A stretch of DNA of 17,912 nt. Source: an uncultured Collinsella sp. (GTDB lineage Bacteria; Actinomycetota; Coriobacteriia; Coriobacteriales; Coriobacteriaceae). The position numbers and the translations under genes were made by a program. A model generated the notes under the pieces. It saw only the letters and a program-made list of their open reading frames with translations. It did no database searches and was not told the origin of the DNA. Numbering within the stretch: the stretch's first letter is position 1; each line of letters begins with the position of its first letter. Positions 1-6,927 of this stretch are shown here, in pieces. The stretch spans positions 1 to 17,912 of the forward strand of contig CABVAO010000035.1 of NCBI GenBank assembly GCA_902496335.1. The letters are read 5' to 3'.

Positions 1-38
1 CCCTCCCGTCTCTCGCGCCCCTCCCGGAACTGTCCACA

Positions 39-374
39 TCAGTGTAGCCAATCCACGCACTTCCCCTGCCCCGGGCGCCTCCTCTGCGTCCTCGCCGGGG
101 AGAGCGCCTCGCGCACGGGCATCCCCAGCGACGCGAGGTGCCTGGTGAGGCCCGCCCCGTAGGACGACGTCCCCTCCATCGCGACGCAGGCCGGCTCCCC
201 GGCCGCCGCGATCGCCCCGGCGAGCGCCTCGTATCCCGCCGCGTCGGCGGGGAACTGGCGGGACAGGACCTTGCGGCCCCTCCAGTCCAGGACGCACAGC
301 CAGTGCGAGTCGGCGTGGGTGTCGACCCCGCAGAAGACCGGCCCGCGGGCGTCGGGTATCGATTCGTTTTGCAT
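39..374 (-). pseudogene. IS110-family transposase, N-terminal fragment
   Basis: The reading frame encodes 111 residues from an ATG at 374 that has a GGAG ribosome site 7 nt upstream. It shows the start of the DEDD (RuvC-like) domain of IS110 transposases: GVDTHADSHW with Asp18, and AMEGTSSYG with Glu67. Family members are about 300-400 residues. Here the frame stops at 39-41, just after RRRPGQGK, where the family normally continues with the third and fourth acidic residues, so the second half including the Tnp_20 serine domain is not encoded in frame. Only 38 nt remain before the window edge, so a frameshift, an insertion or a deletion cannot be told apart. An upstream in-frame ATG at 473 exists but has no convincing ribosome site. 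The DNA is more GC-rich than the genes to its right. The fragment cannot be an active transposase. Confidence 0.8.
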
Positions 375-828
375 GTCTCGCTCCGTTCTTTCCGTGCTCG
401 CCTGGACCGGGCAGACGGCACACTGACGGGGCGCGATAGAATGCGGTTGTTCGGGTCCGCGGTATCGCTCCATGCTCCTATTAGGTCATGCGGCGGTCTC
501 GGCTCGCCGCGGCCCGCGCGGGACATGTCAGGAAACGAGGGCAGCCCCATGGGCGCCAGCGGAATGTGGGGTCACCGCGCGGTCCGCATCTGATGGTGCC
601 GACGTCAATGGTATACGGGTGCATCATCGACGTCTTCAATACAGAAAATATCAGTGCGGAATGTTTTCAAAACCAAGCCCGGCCCCGGCCTGTGGTGACG
701 TTGCTGGTGGTTCTTGGGCATCGCTTGCTGGCAGGGTTCCTTGTCTGAGTTGGACTTAGTTGGTGGGGCTACTGGTCCCGGTCGCTGTCCCGCGCCTTCG
801 ACGCGGGAGGCGCGCCGCTGTGGGAGTG
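375..828. other. gene-free flank of the IS110 remnant
   Basis: No supported gene lies here. The part next to the transposase start (about 375-600) is very GC-rich and is probably the non-coding left end of the insertion sequence; in IS110 elements this segment carries the promoter and, in characterised members, the bridge RNA. From about 600 the composition becomes more mixed and the sequence is probably host DNA or older decayed DNA. A small inverted repeat GCGCCT/AGGCGC lies near 797-818, downstream of the DtxR-type gene, but has no T-tract. Several open frames overlap here on the plus strand but have no family resemblance or ribosome site. Confidence 0.45.
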
Positions 829-1218
829 CTAGTCGGTCATTGTTGGCGCCGAAGCACCATCCCGCCTCAGCATCGATCTCAGCTTCTCAAAGCTTTCCTC
901 GCTCAGGCAATGCTCCATGTGGCAGCCCTCTTGCGAAGCAACCTTGGGCGCTACGCCTGCGTCCTCTAGCAGCCCTACAAAAAAGCAATGGCGCTCCCAC
1001 ATTTGACGGGCAACCTCAAGACCGCGTTCCGTCAGATGTACGTCGCGTTTGCCCATCTCCACGTAGCCGCTGCTCTCCAAGGCCGCCATGGCTTTAGAGA
1101 CGCTTGCCTTGGTAACGCCCAGGTATTCGGCGACGTCAATCGATCGAACGATGCCCTGGCGCTCCGAGAGCACATAAATAGATTCGAGATAGTCTTCTCC
1201 AGATTCACGCAGGGCCAT
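829..1218 (-). CDS. DtxR/MntR-family metal-dependent transcriptional repressor
   Basis: A 129-residue protein with an N-terminal winged helix-turn-helix (about residues 5-70, including VAEYLGVTKASVSKAMAALESSGYV-like spacing) followed by a dimerisation and metal-binding domain. Residues align by position with the MntR ligands: Asp9, Glu12, His77, Glu102 and His103. The position of MntR Glu99 is Cys99, giving C-x-x-E-H as in DtxR and IdeR. There is no C-terminal SH3-like domain, as in MntR (about 140 residues). It should bind Mn(II) or Fe(II) and repress metal uptake genes; which metal is not decided by sequence. The ATG at 1218 follows a GAAAGG ribosome site. Its promoter region carries repeated ACTTT...AAAGT sites that suggest autoregulation. 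No metal transporter is in the window, so targets must lie elsewhere. Confidence 0.88.
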   Translation of the reverse strand: MALRESGEDYLESIYVLSERQGIVRSIDVAEYLGVTKASVSKAMAALESSGYVEMGKRDVHLTERGLEVARQMWERHCFFVGLLEDAGVAPKVASQEGCHMEHCLSEESFEKLRSMLRRDGASAPTMTD

Positions 1219-1256
1219 GGGCCGCCTTTCGCGATGGCTTCTAGTTAGCCTTTGGA

Positions 1257-1323
1257 TACTTTTGCTTGAATTACTTTACCGCAAAAGTTGCCCATGTCTT
1301 ACTACTTTGCCTAAAAGTTAGCC
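1257..1323 (-). promoter_or_regulatory. repeated operator-like sites upstream of the DtxR/MntR-type gene
   Basis: Read on the plus strand, two related sites occur: 1304-1323 (ACTTTGCCTAAAAGTTAGCC) and 1273-1293 (ACTTTACCGCAAAAGTTGCC plus one C). Their starts are 31 bp apart, about three helical turns. Each holds an inverted ACTTT/AAAGT pair on 5-6 bp. A further ACTTTTGC at 1257-1264 pairs with GCAAAAGT at 1281-1288. The TTTGCC...AAA pattern resembles MntR-type boxes. Autorepression of the adjacent gene is the simplest inference. Confidence 0.45.
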
Positions 1324-1347
1324 GTGTTTCACAAAACGTGCGGGACG

Positions 1348-1383
1348 AAAACAAAATGGGGACGCCCCGCAAGGAGTGTCCCC
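1348..1383 (-). terminator. probable terminator after the Cof-type phosphatase
   Basis: On the minus strand GGGGAC (1383-1378) and GTCCCC (1363-1358) can pair, followed by ATTTTGTTTTC. The stem is only 6 bp with a 14-nt loop, so it is modest. It lies 24 nt past the stop at 1407 and separates the phosphatase transcript from the DtxR-type gene. The left arm is part of a short motif, AAGGAGTGTCCCCAGGTGCC at 1371-1390, that recurs near 17786. Confidence 0.5.
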
Positions 1384-1406
1384 AGGTGCCAGGTGCCGGC
1401 CCGCAG

Positions 1407-2177
1407 TTACATCAATCCAAAGTGCTTCGCGGCGTTGTAGATGCCGTCGTCGTCTACGGCGGTCGTAACGTAGGTCGCTGCGGCCTTCACCGTATCCTGC
1501 GCGTTGCCCATGGCCACGCTTGTGCCCACGGCCGAGAACATCGACAGGTCGTTCTCGCCGTCGCCAAAGGCGATCGCCTCGCTCGCGTCGATACCCAGCC
1601 GCTCCAGCGTCGCCGCCACGCCCAGGTCCTTGCCGCCGTTAGCGGGAATAATGTCGCAGAACAGGTCGCACCAGCGCGTAGTGAGCGAATGCGACACGGC
1701 GTCGGTCACGATATATTCGTCGGCCGGGTCCACAAAGGCGCAAAACTGGTAGACCGGTGCGTCAAAGGCGTGCTCAAACGGCTCCTCGTGGTAGACGATT
1801 CCCGCGTTGCTGCCGGCCGTCACCACGCGCTCGGACAGGCGGTTCACAAACGAGTTCTCGCCCTGCATGCACAGCGAGTCGTAGCGCCCCTGTGCCACCT
1901 GGTCCACGATCACCGCGACGTCGTCCGGATCGATCGGGCAGCTGCGGTAAACCCCCTCGGAATCAAAGCAGTGCTGGCCCGAAAGCGTAATGTACGCATC
2001 CCAGCCCAGGTCGAACAGCCAGTCCGGCATCTGGTAGGTCGGACGGCCCGTGGCGATCACGCATGCGATCCCCTGCTCGTGAAAGCTGTCGAGCACCTGC
2101 TGCGCCGACGCCGGAATCCGGTGGGTCTTAAAGCTCAGCAGCGTGCCGTCGATATCGAAAAACGCGGCTTTGATCAT
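1407..2177 (-). CDS. Cof-type HAD-IIB family phosphatase
   Basis: A 256-residue HAD hydrolase with all four motifs: FFDIDGT (nucleophile Asp8, acid-base Asp10), IATGR (Thr43), GGKDLG (Lys183) and FGDGENDLSM (Asp206, Asp210). The long cap between motifs II and III and the late Lys place it in subclass IIB (Cof/YidA type). These are cytoplasmic phosphatases of sugar phosphates or of phosphorylated cofactors such as FMN or PLP; the substrate cannot be read from the sequence. The ATG at 2177 lies 6 nt after the stop of the ABC-F gene and has GAGGAG upstream inside that gene's 3' end, so the two are co-transcribed and probably translationally coupled. Confidence 0.9.
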   Translation of the reverse strand: MIKAAFFDIDGTLLSFKTHRIPASAQQVLDSFHEQGIACVIATGRPTYQMPDWLFDLGWDAYITLSGQHCFDSEGVYRSCPIDPDDVAVIVDQVAQGRYDSLCMQGENSFVNRLSERVVTAGSNAGIVYHEEPFEHAFDAPVYQFCAFVDPADEYIVTDAVSHSLTTRWCDLFCDIIPANGGKDLGVAATLERLGIDASEAIAFGDGENDLSMFSAVGTSVAMGNAQDTVKAAATYVTTAVDDDGIYNAAKHFGLM

Positions 2178-2183
2178 CCTCGT

Positions 2184-4043
2184 CTACTCCTCGCCCTCGA
2201 GCTTTTCGCTCGCCTCGAGCCACGCCATCTCCAGCTCGTCCATGGCGGCGTGAGCCTCGTCGATCTTTGCCTGCTGCTCGCCGAGCGCCGTGTAGTTGGT
2301 GGGATCGACTTGGGCCATTGCTGCCTCGGCCTCCTCAACGCGGGCGCGCTGCGTCTCCATCTTGCGCTCGAGCGAACTCACCTCGCGGCGGAGCTTCTGG
2401 CGCTCGGCGTTGGACAGGCCGTTGGGCTGACCGCTCGACTTGGGCTTTTCGGCCGCAGCTGCCGCGGCACCGGTGTCAAACGTGCCGGTCTTGGCGCTCG
2501 GCGCGCCCACGGGCTCGCCCTCGGCGGTGGCGTTGCACAGGCGCAGGTACTGGTCCACGCCACCGGGCATATGCGTCAGGTGGCCGTCGAGCAGCGCCCA
2601 CTGCTGGTCGGTCACGCGCTCCATCAAAAAGCGGTCGTGCGTCACCAGGATCAGCGTGCCGGGCCAGCCGTCGAGCAGATCCTCGACAATCGCCAGCATG
2701 TCGGTATCCAGGTCGTTGCCGGGCTCGTCCAGGATGAGCACGTTGGGCTCGTCCAGGATTGTCAGTAGCAGCGACAGGCGACGGCGCTGGCCGCCCGAAA
2801 GATCGCCGATGCGACTCCAGAGCTGCTGCGTCGTAAAGCCCAGACGCTCGCAGAGCTTCTCGGGCGAAGTCTCCTTGCCGTCGATGACGTAGTACTTCTT
2901 ATAGTTGCTGAGCACCTCTCGGATCGTGTCGCCCATGTAGGGTTCGAGCTCCTCGAGCTGCTGCGACAGCACGCCAAAGCGCACTGTCTGGCCAATCTTC
3001 ACGCGGCCGCGCGTGGGCGCAATTTTGCCCTGGATCACATCAAGCAGCGTCGACTTGCCAGCGCCATTCTCGCCCAAAAGACCATAGCGGTCGCCCGCAC
3101 CAATGAGCCAGGTCACGTCGGAGAGTACCTGCTTGGGCGCGCCATCGGCATCCGCATAGCCGGCGTCCACGTCGACCACATCGATAACCTGCTTGCCTAG
3201 GCGGCTCACGGCGAGGCGCTTGAGCTCCAGCTCGTCACGCACGGGCGGCACGTCGGCAATCAGCTCGCGAGCGGCATCAACGCGAAACTTGGGCTTAGTG
3301 GAACGCGCCTGGGCGCCGCGGCTCAGCCACGCGAGCTCCTTGCGCGCCATGTTGCGACGGCGCTCCTCGGTAACCGCGGCCATGCGGTCGCGCTCCACGC
3401 GCTGCAGGATATATGCGGAGTAGCCGCCCTCGAAGGGATCGACCTGGCCGTCGTGGACCTCCCACATACTGGTGCAGACCTCGTCCAAGAACCAGCGGTC
3501 GTGCGTGACCACGAGCATCGCGCCCTGGCCGCGCTGCCAGCGGGCCTTTAAGTGACGCGCGAGCCAGTTGATGGTGCGCATGTCCAGGTGATTGGTGGGC
3601 TCGTCGAGCATGAGCACGTCGTAGTCGCCGATCAGCAGGCGCGCGAGGTCCACGCGACGGCGCTGGCCGCCCGAAAGCTCGCCCACCGTGCCCTCCCAGG
3701 GCACATCGCTAATAAGGCCGGCCAGAATCTGGCGCGTGCGGGGGCTCGACGCCCACTCGTACTCGGGGACGTCACCCACAACGGCATGATGCACGGTGTC
3801 GGTATCGACCAGCTGGTCCTTTTGGCCGAGTAGACCGATCGTGGTGCCGCGACGGTGCGTCACGCGGCCGTCGTCGGGCTCCAACGTGCCGGCGAGCACG
3901 CTCAGCAGCGTCGACTTACCGTCGCCGTTTTTACCGACAATACCAATGCGGTCGCCCTCGCCCACGCCGAGCGTAACGCTATCGAAAATATGCTTGGTGG
4001 GAAACTCTAGGCTGACGGAATCGCACCCCAAAAGAATCGCCAT
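2184..4043 (-). CDS. ABC-F family ATPase, Uup-like
   Basis: A 619-residue soluble protein with two ABC domains and no membrane segment. Domain 1 has Walker A GKNGDGKST (37-45), LSGGQ (123-127) and LDEPTNHLD (146-154). Domain 2 has GENGAGKST (324-332), LSGGQ (415-419) and LDEPGNDLD (438-446). The stretch at about 205-265 between them is the ABC-F interdomain linker. After a low-complexity Ala/Pro segment (about 505-540) comes a charged coiled coil (543-617), as in Uup. ABC-F proteins act on the ribosome or on branched nucleic acids. The start at 4043 is chosen for its AAGGAG site 9 nt upstream; an upstream in-frame ATG at 4157 would run through the pst terminator. It heads an operon with the Cof phosphatase. 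The Gly in LDEPGND, where Thr is usual, is a small oddity. EttA or an antibiotic-resistance ABC-F is less likely because of the C-terminal coil. Confidence 0.9.
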   Translation of the reverse strand: MAILLGCDSVSLEFPTKHIFDSVTLGVGEGDRIGIVGKNGDGKSTLLSVLAGTLEPDDGRVTHRRGTTIGLLGQKDQLVDTDTVHHAVVGDVPEYEWASSPRTRQILAGLISDVPWEGTVGELSGGQRRRVDLARLLIGDYDVLMLDEPTNHLDMRTINWLARHLKARWQRGQGAMLVVTHDRWFLDEVCTSMWEVHDGQVDPFEGGYSAYILQRVERDRMAAVTEERRRNMARKELAWLSRGAQARSTKPKFRVDAARELIADVPPVRDELELKRLAVSRLGKQVIDVVDVDAGYADADGAPKQVLSDVTWLIGAGDRYGLLGENGAGKSTLLDVIQGKIAPTRGRVKIGQTVRFGVLSQQLEELEPYMGDTIREVLSNYKKYYVIDGKETSPEKLCERLGFTTQQLWSRIGDLSGGQRRRLSLLLTILDEPNVLILDEPGNDLDTDMLAIVEDLLDGWPGTLILVTHDRFLMERVTDQQWALLDGHLTHMPGGVDQYLRLCNATAEGEPVGAPSAKTGTFDTGAAAAAAEKPKSSGQPNGLSNAERQKLRREVSSLERKMETQRARVEEAEAAMAQVDPTNYTALGEQQAKIDEAHAAMDELEMAWLEASEKLEGEE

Positions 4044-4113
4044 ATGCCCTGCTCCTTCGTAGAAATTCAACGTTGTCCATGATAGCAGCGAAAAGGCGGG
4101 GCGCACACGACAC

Positions 4114-4150
4114 AAAAAGGCGGGCCATCTCCCGCAAGAGATGACCCGCC
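4114..4150 (-). terminator. Rho-independent terminator of the pst operon
   Basis: On the minus strand a 13-bp stem GGCGGGTCATCTC (4150-4138) pairs with GAGATGGCCCGCC (4131-4119), with one G-U pair and a 6-nt loop, followed by TTTTTGTG. It lies 57 nt past the pstB stop and upstream of the ABC-F gene, which reads in the same direction, so it insulates the two operons. Confidence 0.92.
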
Positions 4151-4206
4151 TCTCCAATCAGTCCCGTGGCAACCGTGGCCGCCGCGGGCCTCAAGCATGT
4201 CCCGGA

Positions 4207-5079
4207 CTAGGAGAACATGCCGGTGAGGTAATCATTCAGCCGCTTATCCTTGGGCCGTTGGAAAATCTCGTCGGTCTCGTCGTACTCGACCATATCGCCC
4301 ATGTAGAAGAACGCCGTGCGGTTGGACACACGCGACGCCTGCTCCATGTTGTGCGTCACGATGACGATGGCGCGGTCGGCCACAATCGACGACATGAGGT
4401 CCTCGATCGCCAGCGTCGAGATGGGGTCGAGCGCCGAGCAGGGTTCGTCAAACAGGATCACATCGGGGTTGAGCGCCAGCGTGCGCGCGATGCACAGGCG
4501 CTGCTGCTGACCGCCCGAAAGCGCGTAGGCGCTCTTGTCGAGCTTGTCCTTGACCTCGTCCCACAGCGCTGCACCGCGCAGGCTCTCCTCGACCATACGA
4601 TCAAGCTCGTCACGGTCGGTAATGCCGTGACGCTTGGGCGCAAACGTGATGTTGTCGCGAATGGACTTGCGGAAAGGGTTGGGCTGCTGGAACACCATGC
4701 CAATGGAGCGACGCAGCTCGTACGTGTTCTCGGTCCTGGTGTTCACATTGCGTCCGCGGTAGTTAATCTCGCCCTCCACGCGGCAGCCGCGAATCTCGCG
4801 ATTCATAAGGTTGAGACTGCGCAAGAAGGTCGACTTACCGCAGCCCGAAGGCCCAATGAGCGCCGTGATCTCACCCTTGTGAAAGTCGAGCGACGTGTCG
4901 TGTAGCGCATGGTGGTCGCCATAGTACACGTTGACGTCCTTGGTGGAGAGCACGACCTCGTCGCTCACGGCCTTGCCGCTTACGCGCACGCGCCTCTCGC
5001 TCTCCCCCACGCTCGACAGGAAGTCCTGGGTCTCGGACGATGCCGCTTCGGTTGCGGGCGTTGCTTTCATCTCGCTCAT
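4207..5079 (-). CDS. pstB: phosphate ABC transporter ATP-binding protein PstB
   Basis: A 290-residue ATPase that energises phosphate import through PstC and PstA at the inner face of the membrane. Motifs: Walker A GPSGCGKST (76-84), Q-loop MVFQQPNPF, signature LSGGQQQR, Walker B VILFDEPCSALD and H-loop VTHNM. QQPNPF, DEPCSALDPIST and the ending with a YLTGMFS-like tail are typical of PstB. PstB proteins are usually about 250-260 residues; this one carries roughly 40 extra N-terminal residues, rich in Ser, Thr and Glu, before the ATPase fold starts. The ATG overlaps the pstA stop by 4 nt (ATGA), indicating coupled translation. It is the last gene of the operon, with a strong terminator after it; phoU, which often follows, is absent. 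Confidence 0.97.
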   Translation of the reverse strand: MSEMKATPATEAASSETQDFLSSVGESERRVRVSGKAVSDEVVLSTKDVNVYYGDHHALHDTSLDFHKGEITALIGPSGCGKSTFLRSLNLMNREIRGCRVEGEINYRGRNVNTRTENTYELRRSIGMVFQQPNPFRKSIRDNITFAPKRHGITDRDELDRMVEESLRGAALWDEVKDKLDKSAYALSGGQQQRLCIARTLALNPDVILFDEPCSALDPISTLAIEDLMSSIVADRAIVIVTHNMEQASRVSNRTAFFYMGDMVEYDETDEIFQRPKDKRLNDYLTGMFS

Positions 5080-6002
5080 TCGGCCGTCATCTTCCTTGCC
5101 AGTTGCTTGCCCACAATGCGGGCGATTACGTTAAACAGCAGCACGCAAATCATCAGCAGTGCAGCGGTGCCCCAGACGATCTGCTGGGCCTCGGGGCTGC
5201 CCTCGCCATAGATCTTGTAGATGTGCACGGCGAGCGACTCGCCGGGACGGAACACGTTCCAAGCGCAGGTGGGGCTCGACAGGTTAAAGCTCAAGAAGTT
5301 CAGGCGAACCGGCGAGCTCATACCCGAGGTAAAAAGCAGTGCTGCGGCCTCGCCAAACACGCGACCGGCCGAAAGCACGATGCCCGTCACGATGGCAGGC
5401 ATGGCCTCGGGGATCAGGATGTGCAGCGTGGCCTCCCAGCGAGTGAGGCCCATGGCCAGGCACGCATCGCGCTGGGCCTGCGGCACGTCCTCGAGCGCCT
5501 GCTGGATCACGCGCACCAGGATGGGGATGTTGAACATGGTGAGCGCGACGGCGCCGGAGATGATGGAGTACTTCCAGCCCAGCTGCACCGAGAACACCAG
5601 AAAACCGAACATGCCGACGACGATGGAAGGCAGCGAGGACAACGTCTCGATGGCGGTGGAGGCGATGTCGCGGATGGGTCCGTCCGGCGCGTACTCAACC
5701 AAAAAGACCGCTCCGCCCAGGCTGATGGGCACCGAGATGATCAGGGTGATCAGCAGCAGGTAGAACGAGTCGAACAGCTGGTAGAGCACGCCGCCCTGCG
5801 TTCCGTTGGCGCGCGACGGCTCCGTGAGAAAGCCCGGCTGGAACAGCGTCGAGATGCCCTCGAACAGGATATAGGCCACCATGGAGACGACGATGAGCAT
5901 GACGATGGCGACGATCGCCGTCAACACGCCCGTGGCGAAGCGGTCCTGCTTTTGGACACGCCCGAGCCTCGTCTCGTCGATGTGGATACGCGTGCTAGCC
6001 AC
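5076..6002 (-). CDS. pstA: phosphate ABC transporter permease PstA
   Basis: A 308-residue membrane protein with about six transmembrane segments and the permease EAA loop (EDVPQAQRDACLAMGLTRWE followed by a HILIPEAMP-type turn) that docks PstB. With PstC it forms the phosphate channel. Translation starts at GTG (6002-6000), since the next Met is at about residue 35, inside the first membrane segment. The start overlaps the end of pstC by 8 nt, and a GGGGGCGAAGG stretch upstream can serve as ribosome site. The 3' end overlaps pstB by 4 nt. The loop between segments 1 and 2 (GFLTEPSRANGTQGGVLYQL) is typical of PstA. Confidence 0.95.
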   Translation of the reverse strand: MASTRIHIDETRLGRVQKQDRFATGVLTAIVAIVMLIVVSMVAYILFEGISTLFQPGFLTEPSRANGTQGGVLYQLFDSFYLLLITLIISVPISLGGAVFLVEYAPDGPIRDIASTAIETLSSLPSIVVGMFGFLVFSVQLGWKYSIISGAVALTMFNIPILVRVIQQALEDVPQAQRDACLAMGLTRWEATLHILIPEAMPAIVTGIVLSAGRVFGEAAALLFTSGMSSPVRLNFLSFNLSSPTCAWNVFRPGESLAVHIYKIYGEGSPEAQQIVWGTAALLMICVLLFNVIARIVGKQLARKMTAE

Positions 6003-6903
6003 GAGCCTTCGCCCCCTTGCGGCCGATAAGGTGGATGATCAGGATGAAGATGAGACTCATGCCCATCAGCAGCAGGCCGAGCGCCCACAGAACATCGTCT
6101 TGGGCCGAGCCCTCGGCATAGACTGCCATGGACGTGGTGAGCGTGGTGGTGATGGTCGAAGCCGGCGACAGCAGCGACGTCGGCATGGCCTCGATGCCGC
6201 CGATGACCATGCGCACGGCGAGCGTCTCGCCAAAGGCGCGGGTCATGCCCAAGATAACCGCGGTCATGAGCGACGGCATGGCGGACTTGAGCACCACGTG
6301 CCAGATGGTCTGCCAGCGGGTGTAGCCCAGCGCGAGCGAGCCCTGGCGGTAGCCGTCGGGCACGGCGCGCAGGCCATCGACCGAAAGCGTGGTCATCGTC
6401 GGCAGAATCATGACCGCCAGCACGATGGCGCCGGGCAAGATGCCCAGGCCCGTGCTCACATGGAAAACGCTCTTCATAAGACCGACGACCACGTGAAAAC
6501 CGATCAGGCCAAAGACGACCGAGGGGATGCCGGTCAAAAGCTCAATGAGCGGCTGAAAGATCTTAGAGCCAAACTTAGGGCTAATCTCGACCGCAAAGAT
6601 GGCAGAGCCGATGGCGATGGGCAGCGCGATAAGCGTGGAGAGCACCATGACCGCAAACGAGGTGACGATCAGGGGCAGGGCGCCGGTATAGGGCAGGCCG
6701 TTTTCGGCTGTGTTGGCCAGGTCCCACTTGGTGCCGGTGAAAAACTCGACGACCGAGACGCCGTCCTTGACAAAAGCCGAGAGGCCCTTTTGGGCGACCA
6801 TAAAGATGAGCGCGGCAACGACAAGCGTCACGAGCGCTACGCACGCGCCCGTGACGCCCAGGCCCACGTTCTCAAGGTCGCGCTTTGGCAGCTGTTTTGC
6901 CAT
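5995..6903 (-). CDS. pstC: phosphate ABC transporter permease PstC
   Basis: A 302-residue membrane protein with about six transmembrane segments. It pairs with PstA to form the channel that takes phosphate from PstS. The EAA loop reads LRAVPDGYRQGSLALGYTRW, followed by QTIWHVVLKSAMPSLMTA, and the RAFGETLAVRMVIGG segment is a strong PstC mark. The ATG at 6903 has GGAAAGG 8 nt upstream and lies 24 nt after the pstS stop. Overlap with pstA (8 nt) suggests tight stoichiometry by coupled translation. Confidence 0.95.
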   Translation of the reverse strand: MAKQLPKRDLENVGLGVTGACVALVTLVVAALIFMVAQKGLSAFVKDGVSVVEFFTGTKWDLANTAENGLPYTGALPLIVTSFAVMVLSTLIALPIAIGSAIFAVEISPKFGSKIFQPLIELLTGIPSVVFGLIGFHVVVGLMKSVFHVSTGLGILPGAIVLAVMILPTMTTLSVDGLRAVPDGYRQGSLALGYTRWQTIWHVVLKSAMPSLMTAVILGMTRAFGETLAVRMVIGGIEAMPTSLLSPASTITTTLTTSMAVYAEGSAQDDVLWALGLLLMGMSLIFILIIHLIGRKGAKARG

Positions 6904-6927
6904 TGCAAACCTTTCCGGGGCGATTAC

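Noticed and set aside
138..593. 151-codon plus-strand frame over the IS110 region
   Set aside because: Antisense to the transposase fragment and Arg/Gly-rich; typical of very GC-rich DNA.
1266..2768. 500-codon open frame on the plus strand
   Set aside because: It lies antisense to the Cof phosphatase and ABC-F genes, is His/Arg/Val-rich as expected for a GC-rich shadow frame, and has no ribosome site or family resemblance.
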